A program made the position numbers and the translations under genes. A DNA stretch of 11,301 nt from Verrucomicrobiaceae bacterium (lineage in GTDB: Bacteria; Verrucomicrobiota; Verrucomicrobiae; Verrucomicrobiales; Akkermansiaceae), in NCBI GenBank assembly GCA_947372405.1, contig CANBTO010000112.1:1-11301 (forward strand), given 5' to 3'. Every line of letters begins with the position of its first letter. Position 1 is the first letter of the stretch. Below, one piece after another: positions 1-6,694 of the stretch. The notes beneath the pieces are model-generated. The model saw only the letters and a list, made by a program, of their open reading frames with translations. It had not been told where the DNA came from and searched no databases.

Positions 1-101
1 CGACGGAAGCTGCCGCGGTTTCACGCAAGGGCGATGCCTACCGGGCCTATCAGAAAACCACGAGCCCCTTCATCCCGTGGCCGCCGCGGCGCATTGAATG
101 A
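1..101 (+). CDS. DUF1295-type membrane protein, C-terminal end only
   Basis: The frame starting at base 3 is open from the window edge to the TGA at 99-101 and encodes about 32 residues ending GDAYRAYQKTTSPFIPWPPR followed by RIE. From memory, this ending (a Gly-Asp/Glu-Ala-Tyr-Arg-x-Tyr-Gln run, then a Phe-x-Pro-Trp-x-Pro cluster) is typical of the cytoplasmic tail of DUF1295 proteins, which resemble steroid 5-alpha-reductases and isoprenylcysteine methyltransferases. These are polytopic membrane proteins of mostly unknown substrate. The stop lies 16 bp before the start of the next gene, so the two are probably co-transcribed. DUF1295 genes often sit beside cyclopropane-synthase-like methyltransferases, which fits. 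Only the tail is visible, so the family call is moderate. Confidence 0.6.
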   Translation, partial: TEAAAVSRKGDAYRAYQKTTSPFIPWPPRRIE

Positions 102-117
102 TTTTTCAGAACATACC

Positions 118-1158
118 ATGATCCATACCAACGACCTACTCGCCAAGGGCATCATCCCGGATGCACTGATCCGTGCTGGAATCCGCCATCGACTGGCTGG
201 AACTCTCGCCCCGTTTGAAAGGCTGGACTGCGAACAACGCCAGCAAAAAGTGATGCAGCATGTCAGCGGGTTGCGAACAAGCCCGCTTGCCATCGCGACG
301 GATGAGGCGAACGAGCAACACTATGAACTGCCGACCCGGTTCTTCGAGCGTGTGCTGGGAAAACACATGAAATACAGCTCCGGTTATTGGGATGAGGGCG
401 TCACCGACATCGACGCCTCCGAGGCGCGGATGCTTGGAATTACCTGTGAGCGGGCCGAACTGCAAGACGGCCAGCGGATTCTCGAACTCGGCTGCGGCTG
501 GGGATCGCTCACCCTGTGGATGGCGGCCCATTATCCAGGTGCGCGGATCACGGCCGTTTCAAATTCACGGACCCAGAAAGCGCATATCGACTCACAACTT
601 GCCGCGCGGGGCCTGACCAACGTCGAGGTGCGGACCGTGAACATGATCGACTACGAAGGAGAAGGCGACGGGGTCTTCGACCGTGTGGTTTCGGTTGAAA
701 TGTTCGAGCACATGAAGAACTACGAACTGCTCATGCAGCGTGTCTCAAGATGGCTCAAGTCCGGCGGCGCGCTTTTCGTGCATATCTTCACCCATCGTGA
801 ATTTGCCTATCATTATGAAGCGGAAGGCGAGGATGACTGGATGGCCCGCTATTTTTTCACGGGAGGCCAGATGCCATCGGACGACCTGCTGCTCTATTTC
901 CAGGACCAGCTGAAAATCGAAGGCCACTGGCATGTCAACGGAAGCCACTATCAGAAAACCTCGGAAGCATGGTTGTCCCGAATGGATGCCGCCCGGCAGG
1001 AGCTGTGGCCGTTGATCGGCGAAACGTATGGTCCGGATCAACAGACCCGCTGGTGGGTCTATTGGCGGGTCTTCTTCATGGCCTGCGCCGAGTTATGGGG
1101 TTATCGCAAGGGTGACGAATGGATTGTTTCTCACTATCGATTCCGCAAGCCCGATTGA
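118..1158 (+). CDS. SAM-dependent methyltransferase, cyclopropane-synthase / coclaurine N-methyltransferase-like
   Basis: This 346-residue class I SAM-dependent methyltransferase is probably soluble. The SAM-binding glycine motif LELGCGWGS is at residues 122-130, after HYELP (68-72) and YSSGYW (86-91). The acidic/histidine motif SVEMFEHMKNYE is at 192-203. FFTGGQMPS (246-254) and a Trp-rich WWVYWRVFFMACAELWGY (312-329) follow. By recall, this string of motifs matches plant coclaurine N-methyltransferases more closely than classical Cfa. E194, E197 and H198 have the spacing of the catalytic Glu/Glu/His trio described for the Coptis enzyme. The bicarbonate-binding Cys of true cyclopropane synthases (YSCGYW in E. 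coli Cfa) is Ser88 here. The frame is open from 34, but the ATG at 118 is preferred: it yields the family-typical N-terminus (MIHTNDLLAKGIIPDALIRA) and lies just after the upstream stop. The substrate, lipid or amine, is unknown. Confidence 0.85.
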   Translation: MIHTNDLLAKGIIPDALIRAGIRHRLAGTLAPFERLDCEQRQQKVMQHVSGLRTSPLAIATDEANEQHYELPTRFFERVLGKHMKYSSGYWDEGVTDIDASEARMLGITCERAELQDGQRILELGCGWGSLTLWMAAHYPGARITAVSNSRTQKAHIDSQLAARGLTNVEVRTVNMIDYEGEGDGVFDRVVSVEMFEHMKNYELLMQRVSRWLKSGGALFVHIFTHREFAYHYEAEGEDDWMARYFFTGGQMPSDDLLLYFQDQLKIEGHWHVNGSHYQKTSEAWLSRMDAARQELWPLIGETYGPDQQTRWWVYWRVFFMACAELWGYRKGDEWIVSHYRFRKPD

Positions 1159-1281
1159 CATTCATAGGAAATGGTTTCCCAGATGACCTGACTTTTCACA
1201 GCCAACATCAAAAATGGATTTGATCGCAAGCGGCCGCTCGACGCCTCCTTATGGTCCACCTGCTGTCACATCGGTCATCCC

Positions 1282-3348
1282 TCAACCGTCGGCAATGATC
1301 CGCGCCGTCTTCCTCCCGCGCCTGCGCGCCACCGGCACGACAAGCTGAAGGCGCGTGCCATTCCCGGGCTGGCTTTCGACGATGAGTTCCGCTCCCAGCG
1401 CTTCGGTCCGTTGACGCAGGGCGCGTAGCGTGGCGGGACGTTCAAGGCGCTGGGGATCGATGCCGACACCGTCGTCATGAATCACGAGATGGAAGCAGCC
1501 GTCGCTTTTTTCGACCCGGATCGCGACATTCGTGGCCTTGGCGTGGCGCATGATGTTGTGCAGCGCCTCGCGGAAGAAGAGAAAGAGATGTCGGGTTTCC
1601 TCCTCGGGCAGTTCGACCTGCCAGGCGGCCTCGTTTGCGGTGAACTTCCAGTCCAGCGTTTCCAACATGATGGAGCTGGTCTCGCGCAGATGCTCCACCG
1701 TCGCGATGCGGTGGTCACCCTCCGGACGCAACAGCCAGACGATGTCCCTAACAGCGCTGACCGTCTCCGCCGCGATGCGCTGGATGCGCTTGAGCTCGTC
1801 AGAGGGACCGGCGCGGCCTTCCGCCAGATCGGCAAACATCTGGATGCTGCCCAGGTTGCTGCCGACCTCGTCGTGCAGGTCACCCGCGATGCGTTCGCGC
1901 ACCTTGAGCAGCTCGCGGTTGGCATGGATGCGGTAGCGGATCGGCAGGGCGATGATCAGGAAAACCCCGGTCAGGACCAGCAGCGTCACACCTGTTAGAG
2001 CGGCGCGGTGCCAGCCGCCCACCAGCCGTTCGGCCTCCTCGCTGAGTTGGTGCTGGTGGGTTTCGATGCCCAGCCGCTGGTCCAGCCGGGTGAGCCAGTC
2101 ACGCGTGGAAACGAGGCGTCCGTCCGGCCCGAAACCGTCGCACAGCGCCGCGCCGCTCCAATACCGCCCGCCCGGGGCGATGAGGTTGAGCATGCCGTCG
2201 GACGAACGTACGGCCTTGCCCAGCGCCAGGTTGTTGTCACCTGCTAGAACCTCCACCTCGCTCAGCGCAAAAAACGCGGGGTAGCCCTCGAAGGCCTTCC
2301 AAAGCTCCGTCGCCTCGATCCGGACGAAGCGCCCACTGACTGGAGCGAATACGAGCTCCACCGGATTGTGGCCGGGATTTCGCAGTTCCAACCGGGCGAC
2401 TTCCGACCACGAGCCCTTCTCACCCGCTTCGCCAGTTTCCGAGACATCCACTCTGATTTTTCTCGGAAAACCGAAACCACTCGGCAGATCGGACGTCGGC
2501 CGTTTGGCAGGCAGCAGCCGGACCGCGTCCACTGTCGAGGACTGGCCGAGATCGACGGTTAGGGACGACGGCGAGGTTGCGTCCGCCTTGCCCTCGGACA
2601 TCCAGCCGATGTTGCCATGCGCTTCGGCAGGCACTTCCGGCAATCCGAGCGGCGTTTGCCCGTCCACCAGAAACGCGGGGTTCCAATGCCACGGCGCGGG
2701 CGGAGTGGACCCGCCAAGGCTGTGGACCTCCCCTCCCTTCGCGACATCACGCACCCCTTCGAAAACGAAGGCCTCCGCCCAGGCATGAACGAAGGTCCCA
2801 TTGCCGTCGGAATCCTCATGCAGATGGTCCGCGGAGATTCTCAGCCCCGCGGCCTCGACCGGCGGAGAAACCTGATAGACGAACGGATGGCCTCGCCTGA
2901 CCGGATGCGAGCGGGCCTTGTGTTCCTCACCCACCACGCCCACCACCGCGCCCGCGGCATCGATCAGCTCCACCTTGAAGTCGTCCGGCATTCCGTATTG
3001 CGCGTCCAAGCCCTTTGCGTCGTAACGCCTCGCAGGCACCAGTGCCACCATGTCCACCTTGGCCGGTGACTTCCACCGGACCTCCACCGCGCATGGGGAT
3101 TTGCCGGCGGGCGAGGCGTTGGAATACATGCCCGCATATCCGCCCGTGCCACCCTGGTCATCGATTGGGATTTTCGGAAGCGGCTCAAGCTGCGGTCCTA
3201 ACAAGTCGAGTTCCCGGTCGATCTCCCGCAGCCTCGTGGAAAACGCGCCCGCCAGCCGGACATCCCAGCCCGTGTCGACGGCACGGCCGGTTTCTCCTAA
3301 CAAAAAGAAAACGGCGAACATGCGTGAGATTCCGACGATGGTTTTCAT
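1282..3348 (-). CDS. Membrane sensor histidine kinase (NarL/HisKA_3 class) with periplasmic discoidin-like domains
   Basis: This 688-residue sensor kinase begins with a weak signal-like segment (1-23). Two tandem beta-rich regions resembling F5/8-type C (discoidin) domains follow at about 85-200 and 255-370; the second ends with GRFVRIEATEL. A third, partial one seems to begin at NLALGKAVRSSD (373-384). A transmembrane helix spans about 451-470. The cytoplasmic part has the HisKA_3 H-box RERIAGDLHDEVGSNLG with phospho-acceptor H492. The HATPase_c part has the N-box EALHNIMRHA (594-603), the G1 box DDGVGI (625-630) and a GNGT glycine motif (662-665). HisKA_3 kinases normally phosphorylate LuxR/NarL-type regulators, but none is encoded nearby. 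Discoidin-like domains often bind carbohydrate, so a glycan or cell-surface signal is plausible but unproven. It lies 18 bp downstream of the cupin gene and converges on the methyltransferase gene. Confidence 0.88.
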   Translation of the reverse strand: MKTIVGISRMFAVFFLLGETGRAVDTGWDVRLAGAFSTRLREIDRELDLLGPQLEPLPKIPIDDQGGTGGYAGMYSNASPAGKSPCAVEVRWKSPAKVDMVALVPARRYDAKGLDAQYGMPDDFKVELIDAAGAVVGVVGEEHKARSHPVRRGHPFVYQVSPPVEAAGLRISADHLHEDSDGNGTFVHAWAEAFVFEGVRDVAKGGEVHSLGGSTPPAPWHWNPAFLVDGQTPLGLPEVPAEAHGNIGWMSEGKADATSPSSLTVDLGQSSTVDAVRLLPAKRPTSDLPSGFGFPRKIRVDVSETGEAGEKGSWSEVARLELRNPGHNPVELVFAPVSGRFVRIEATELWKAFEGYPAFFALSEVEVLAGDNNLALGKAVRSSDGMLNLIAPGGRYWSGAALCDGFGPDGRLVSTRDWLTRLDQRLGIETHQHQLSEEAERLVGGWHRAALTGVTLLVLTGVFLIIALPIRYRIHANRELLKVRERIAGDLHDEVGSNLGSIQMFADLAEGRAGPSDELKRIQRIAAETVSAVRDIVWLLRPEGDHRIATVEHLRETSSIMLETLDWKFTANEAAWQVELPEEETRHLFLFFREALHNIMRHAKATNVAIRVEKSDGCFHLVIHDDGVGIDPQRLERPATLRALRQRTEALGAELIVESQPGNGTRLQLVVPVARRRGRKTARIIADG

Positions 3349-3366
3349 GGGATGGAGAACAAGGCG

Positions 3367-3720
3367 TCACTCGAAAAACGTGTCCTCATGCGTGTAGGGC
3401 GGCGCGCAGCAACAGAGGAAACGCAGCGCCTCGTCCGCCCGGATCTGGTGCCAGGCCCCCGCCGGAACCAGGACCGCATCACCCGGCCCCACCCGCCGTA
3501 CCTCGCCATCGATCTCCATCAGGCCGCTGCCTTCGAGCAGGTAGTAAAACTCCTCGCTCAAGCGGTGATAATGCCGGTCCGTTGCCGCGCCTGCGGGCAG
3601 CGCCGCCTCGGCCAGGCTTTGATTGGCGACGGGCGCGTTCGACAGGTCGAGCAGGCTGCGGATCGTCGAGCCGTCCTTGGTCGTGAACGGTGCCTGTGCC
3701 TCGCGGTTGCGAATTTCCAT
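3367..3720 (-). CDS. Small single-domain cupin protein
   Basis: This 117-residue protein carries one complete cupin_2 barrel. Motif 1, G(X5)HXH(X4)E(X6)G, is satisfied by G44, H50, H52, E57 and G64. Motif 2, G(X5)PXG(X2)H, is satisfied by G80, P86, G88 and H91. The three His and one Glu should bind a divalent metal. The C-terminus has an uncommon Cys triplet (103-105) followed by APPYTHEDT. The frame extends upstream to 3885, but the ATG at 3718-3720 gives a normal cupin start (MEIRNREAQAPF), and the extra sequence looks non-coding. Proteins of this size include sugar isomerase-like, dioxygenase-like and ligand-binding cupins, so the activity cannot be named. It precedes the histidine kinase by 18 bp on the same strand, suggesting a shared transcript and perhaps a role in the same response. 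Confidence 0.85.
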   Translation of the reverse strand: MEIRNREAQAPFTTKDGSTIRSLLDLSNAPVANQSLAEAALPAGAATDRHYHRLSEEFYYLLEGSGLMEIDGEVRRVGPGDAVLVPAGAWHQIRADEALRFLCCCAPPYTHEDTFFE

Positions 3721-4013
3721 GCGGGAAGACAAGCACGCCGCCGAAGGATGGGCAATGCTGTAGCGGCGGTCACAGGCAGCTCTGCCTGATAAGGAGAGCG
3801 GCCGACTGTGGCTGCGGCGTGTTCCGCATTCATCAGCCTCGTCGATGACGTCCGGCCATTGCTCACTTGGGTATGCCAGAAGCATCGAGGCAAACTCAGA
3901 GGTCCCTTCGCGGTCTTTGCGGCTTTGCGTTTTAAAATTCCCGCCAGCCCCTGCACTCCGCCAATCTCCGATCCGGGATGGACATGCGTCCGGGTTTTTC
4001 CATGCTTCCAGGC
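3721..4013. other. Divergent intergenic region between the cupin gene and aroB
   Basis: About 290 bp separate the divergent starts of the cupin/kinase unit (minus) and aroB (plus), so promoters for both should lie here. No frame in it gives a convincing protein. It contains a 16-bp palindrome at 3773-3788 and a TTTTAAAA tract at 3930-3937 that is conspicuously AT-rich for this GC-rich sequence. TAAAAT at 3933-3938 could be a -10 element for aroB, but I see no matching -35 hexamer at the right distance. Confidence 0.5.
3773..3788. promoter_or_regulatory. 16-bp palindrome, possible operator
   Basis: CAGGCAG-CT-CTGCCTG has perfect 7-bp arms around a 2-bp centre. The centre is too short for a good hairpin loop, so a dimeric-repressor site is more likely than a terminator. 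It lies about 50 bp upstream of the cupin start, in the divergent intergenic region. No regulator gene is nearby, and the function is inferred from symmetry alone. Confidence 0.25.
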
Positions 4014-5093
4014 ATGCCCACCGTCCATGTCGATCTTGCAGACCGCTCCTATGACGTCGTCGTTGATGCCGGAATCCTCGCGCAGGCCGGGGATTGGATT
4101 TCGAAAGCCGGTCTGGCAGGCCGCAGGGCCGCGATCATCAGCGATCAAACGGTGGCAGGCCTCCATTCCGCTGTGCTCGTCCGCTCGCTGGAAGCCGCCG
4201 GTTTCCGCCCCACGTTGCACTCGGTGCCCGCAGGCGAGGGCTCGAAGTCGATGACGCACATGGAAACCCTCAGCCGTGAGATGATCCGCGCGGGGCACGA
4301 CCGGAAGTCCGTGGTGGTCGCGCTGGGCGGCGGCGTGGTGGGTGACCTGGCGGGATTCGTGGCCGCTGTTTTCTATCGGGGCCTGCCCTTCGTGCAGATT
4401 CCGACGACCATCGTCGCGCAGGTGGATTCATCAGTGGGCGGGAAGACCGGGGTGAACGTGGCGGAGGGGAAGAATTTGTTAGGTGCCTTCCATCAGCCGC
4501 GGCTGGTGCTGGTGGATCCGGAAACGTTGCGCACGCTGCCGGACCGGGAGTTTCACGAGGGTTTCGCGGAGGCGATCAAACACGCCGCCATCCGCGACGC
4601 CGCGATGCTGGACGATCTCGCCGCGCTCGATCCCTCAAGCCGCGACGTGCCGGCGGAATTGATCGCGCGCAACATCGCCATCAAGGCGCGCGTGGTGGAG
4701 GCGGACGAACATGAAACGATCGGAGTGCGGGCGCTGCTCAACTTCGGCCACACCATCGGCCACGGCATCGAGGCATCCGTCCCCTACGGCGAGATGCTCC
4801 ACGGCGAGGCGATCTCGCTGGGCGTCAAGGCCGCGCTGTTTCTATCAGAGCGCCGCGCGGGGCTCGCGCCGGATGCGTCCTCGGAAATCATCGCGCTGCT
4901 GGATAAATTCCACCTCCCGCTGCGGCTGGACGTTTCCATTTCCACAAACACGGTGATGGAGAAACTCGCGAGGGACAAAAAGTTCTCCGCCGGGGCCATC
5001 CGCTTCGTCGTGCTGGACGCGCCGGGCAAGGCAAAGGTGATCGACACCGTGACGGAGGGCGACCTGCGAGACGCCATCGAACATTTGAGGTGA
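4014..5093 (+). CDS. aroB: 3-dehydroquinate synthase
   Basis: This enzyme converts DAHP to 3-dehydroquinate, the second step of the shikimate pathway, using NAD+ and a divalent metal in the cytoplasm. The 359-residue product matches the usual family length. The nucleotide-binding segment GGGVVGDLAGF is at 105-115, followed by RGLPFVQIPTT (122-132) and DSSVGGKTGVN (138-148). KNLLGAFHQP (153-162) is also present. The metal ligands expected from characterised DHQS structures are E186 (in FAEAIKH), H246 (in NFGHTIGH) and H263 (in LHGEA). The frame is open from an ATG at 3978 and also has an ATG at 4002. The ATG at 4014 is chosen because MPTVHVDLADRSYDVVV aligns with the normal AroB start; none of the three has a Shine-Dalgarno sequence. 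No other shikimate gene flanks it. Confidence 0.95.
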   Translation: MPTVHVDLADRSYDVVVDAGILAQAGDWISKAGLAGRRAAIISDQTVAGLHSAVLVRSLEAAGFRPTLHSVPAGEGSKSMTHMETLSREMIRAGHDRKSVVVALGGGVVGDLAGFVAAVFYRGLPFVQIPTTIVAQVDSSVGGKTGVNVAEGKNLLGAFHQPRLVLVDPETLRTLPDREFHEGFAEAIKHAAIRDAAMLDDLAALDPSSRDVPAELIARNIAIKARVVEADEHETIGVRALLNFGHTIGHGIEASVPYGEMLHGEAISLGVKAALFLSERRAGLAPDASSEIIALLDKFHLPLRLDVSISTNTVMEKLARDKKFSAGAIRFVVLDAPGKAKVIDTVTEGDLRDAIEHLR

Positions 5094-5136
5094 TTTTTCC
5101 CGGGGTTTGCCACATCATGTTGCCAATCCCTCCGCC

Positions 5137-6582
5137 ATGTCCCCCCTCCCCCGAACCGCCTTCGCCCTGCTGCTTTTCACAGCCGCGCACGCCCTCGCCG
5201 CAAAACCGCCGCCACCTTTCGGTGCGGTGCCCCACGAGAGGCAGCTCGCATGGCAGCGCATGGAATACTATGGCTTCGTCCACTTCGGGCTGAACACCTA
5301 CACCGGCCGCGCATGGGGCTATGGCAACGAGAGCGAGAGGCTTTTCAACCCCACGTCGTTCGACGCGCGGGCGATCGTCCGCCACTTCAAGGACGCGGGG
5401 ATGAAGGGCATGATCCTGACGGCGAAACACCACGACGGCTTCTGCCTGTGGCCCACCAAGACCACCACACATGACATCTCCAAAAGCCCGTGGAAGAACG
5501 GCACCGGAGATATGCTGAAAGAGTTCTCCGAAGCCTGCCGGGCGGAAGGCATGAAGTTAGGTATCTATGTTTCCCCGTGGGACCGCAACAACGCCGAATA
5601 CGCCCGGCCGGGTTATGTGAAAACCTTTCACGAACAAATCCGGGAAGTCATGTCAAACTACGGCCCGGTCTTCGAAGTCTGGTTCGATGGAGCGAACGGC
5701 GGCGATGGATACTATGGCGGCGCGAACGAGACCCGCACCATCACGGACGGCTACTATCAGTTTCCAATACTGGTGGAGATGATCCGCAAGCTCCAGCCGC
5801 AATGCGTGGCGTGGAGCGCGGGCGACGCGCGCTGGGGCGGCTCGGAACAGGGTTTCGTGAAATACCCGCAGTGGGACACCATGGATTCCGTTAGACCCGG
5901 AGACGTCGCCAGCGGCGTTCCCCACGGCGACCTGTGGGTGCCTGCGGAAGCCGATGTTTCGATCCGCCCCGGATGGTTCTGGCGCGCGCAGGAGGATACC
6001 GAAATCAAATCCCCGGAAACGCTGTTGGACATCTGGTTCAAGAGCGTGGGCCGCGGCGCGAACCTCATCCTCAACGTGCCGCCGGACCGCGATGGAAAAC
6101 TCCGTGACGGCGATGTGCGATCACTCACGGAATTCCGCAGTCTGCGCGACGGATTGCTTTCGAAAGACTTCGCCGCCGGCGCCCATGCCACCGGCCCGAC
6201 ACGTGGTGGAGACGGGCGTTTTTCACCCGCCAATCTAACGGACAGCGACATCGGGAGTTACTGGGCTCCTGACGATGGCACGGCCGCTCCGACCGCCGAG
6301 ATCTATCTGAAATCCGCGGCCACCTTCGACGTCATCCGCCTGCGCGAGCAGATCCGTTTGGGCCAGCGTGTGGACGCCTTCGGGGTCGACGCCTGGCTCG
6401 ACGGAGGATGGAAGGAGATCCACACCGGGAAAACCGTCGGCAACCAGGTTCTGGTGCGGCTTGCGAGCCCGGTCACCGCCGGACGGCTGCGCTTGCGCGT
6501 CACGCATTCAGCCGCCACGCCCTGCATCTCGGAGTTCTCACTCTACAAAATGCCGGCCTTGCACGGGCTCCCTGCGGACTGA
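5137..6582 (+). CDS. Secreted alpha-L-fucosidase, GH29, with C-terminal discoidin-like domain
   Basis: This 481-residue glycosidase should remove alpha-linked L-fucose from glycans outside the cytoplasm. Starting at 5137 gives a clean signal peptide (MSPLPRTAFALLLFTAAHALA, cleavage near residue 21 or 22), preferred over the in-frame ATG at 5107. GH29 marks include GFVHFGLNT (46-54), LTAKHHDGF (94-102) and YVSPWDRNN (144-152). D184 in VWFDGANG (181-188) is the expected nucleophile. E237 in GGSEQG sits where GH29-B (alpha-1,3/1,4-type) enzymes place the acid/base, and EADVSIRPGWFW (271-282) also suggests that subfamily. Residues from about 360 to 470 form a discoidin-like carbohydrate-binding module. 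It starts 43 bp after aroB on the same strand. No fucose catabolism genes are seen. The subfamily is inferred. Confidence 0.9.
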   Translation: MSPLPRTAFALLLFTAAHALAAKPPPPFGAVPHERQLAWQRMEYYGFVHFGLNTYTGRAWGYGNESERLFNPTSFDARAIVRHFKDAGMKGMILTAKHHDGFCLWPTKTTTHDISKSPWKNGTGDMLKEFSEACRAEGMKLGIYVSPWDRNNAEYARPGYVKTFHEQIREVMSNYGPVFEVWFDGANGGDGYYGGANETRTITDGYYQFPILVEMIRKLQPQCVAWSAGDARWGGSEQGFVKYPQWDTMDSVRPGDVASGVPHGDLWVPAEADVSIRPGWFWRAQEDTEIKSPETLLDIWFKSVGRGANLILNVPPDRDGKLRDGDVRSLTEFRSLRDGLLSKDFAAGAHATGPTRGGDGRFSPANLTDSDIGSYWAPDDGTAAPTAEIYLKSAATFDVIRLREQIRLGQRVDAFGVDAWLDGGWKEIHTGKTVGNQVLVRLASPVTAGRLRLRVTHSAATPCISEFSLYKMPALHGLPAD

Positions 6583-6657
6583 GCGCCAGATTCCGGTGGT
6601 TTCCCGGAGAAATTCCGTGCCTCGCCGGGGAAAATCCGTTGTAAATGCCCGTGGAGC

Positions 6658-6672
6658 GAGACTTCGAGTCTC
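6658..6672. repeat. Small inverted repeat, GAGACT-TCG-AGTCTC
   Basis: Perfect 6-bp arms flank a 3-nt centre. GGA (6653-6655) and TCC (6673-6675) can extend the stem with a 2-nt bulge. It lies in the 112-bp gap between the fucosidase and the acyl-ACP synthetase and lacks a T tract, so it is not a classical terminator. Its ACTTC-AGT centre resembles the stem of the trpA terminator at 9697-9712, which suggests a REP-like family of short palindromes. Confidence 0.5.
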
Positions 6673-6694
6673 TCCGCATCCCAGATCTCCCGCA

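Noticed and set aside
34..117. Upstream extension of the methyltransferase frame to the ATG at 34
   Set aside because: The stretch overlaps the DUF1295 tail in another frame, and its translation is Arg/Pro-rich without family resemblance; the start at 118 gives the normal N-terminus.
1167..1179. GGAAA-TGG-TTTCC hairpin after the methyltransferase gene as a terminator
   Set aside because: The 5-bp AT-rich stem has no following T tract; it is too weak to call.
1477..1998. Long open frames on the plus strand inside the histidine kinase gene
   Set aside because: They are antisense shadows of the GC-rich kinase coding region, with no recognisable protein motifs.
3930..3938. AT-rich TTTTAAAAT as the aroB promoter -10
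   Set aside because: No -35 hexamer lies at a suitable distance, so it is recorded only as part of the intergenic description.
3558..4298. 246-codon minus-strand frame across the cupin and aroB
   Set aside because: It overlaps the well-supported cupin and the start of aroB, and its translation is low-complexity Arg/Pro/Ala without a domain.
6368..6694. N-terminal extension of the acyl-ACP synthetase by 109 residues
   Set aside because: Most of it lies within the fucosidase gene in another frame; the translation is Arg/Ser/Pro-rich and unlike the family.
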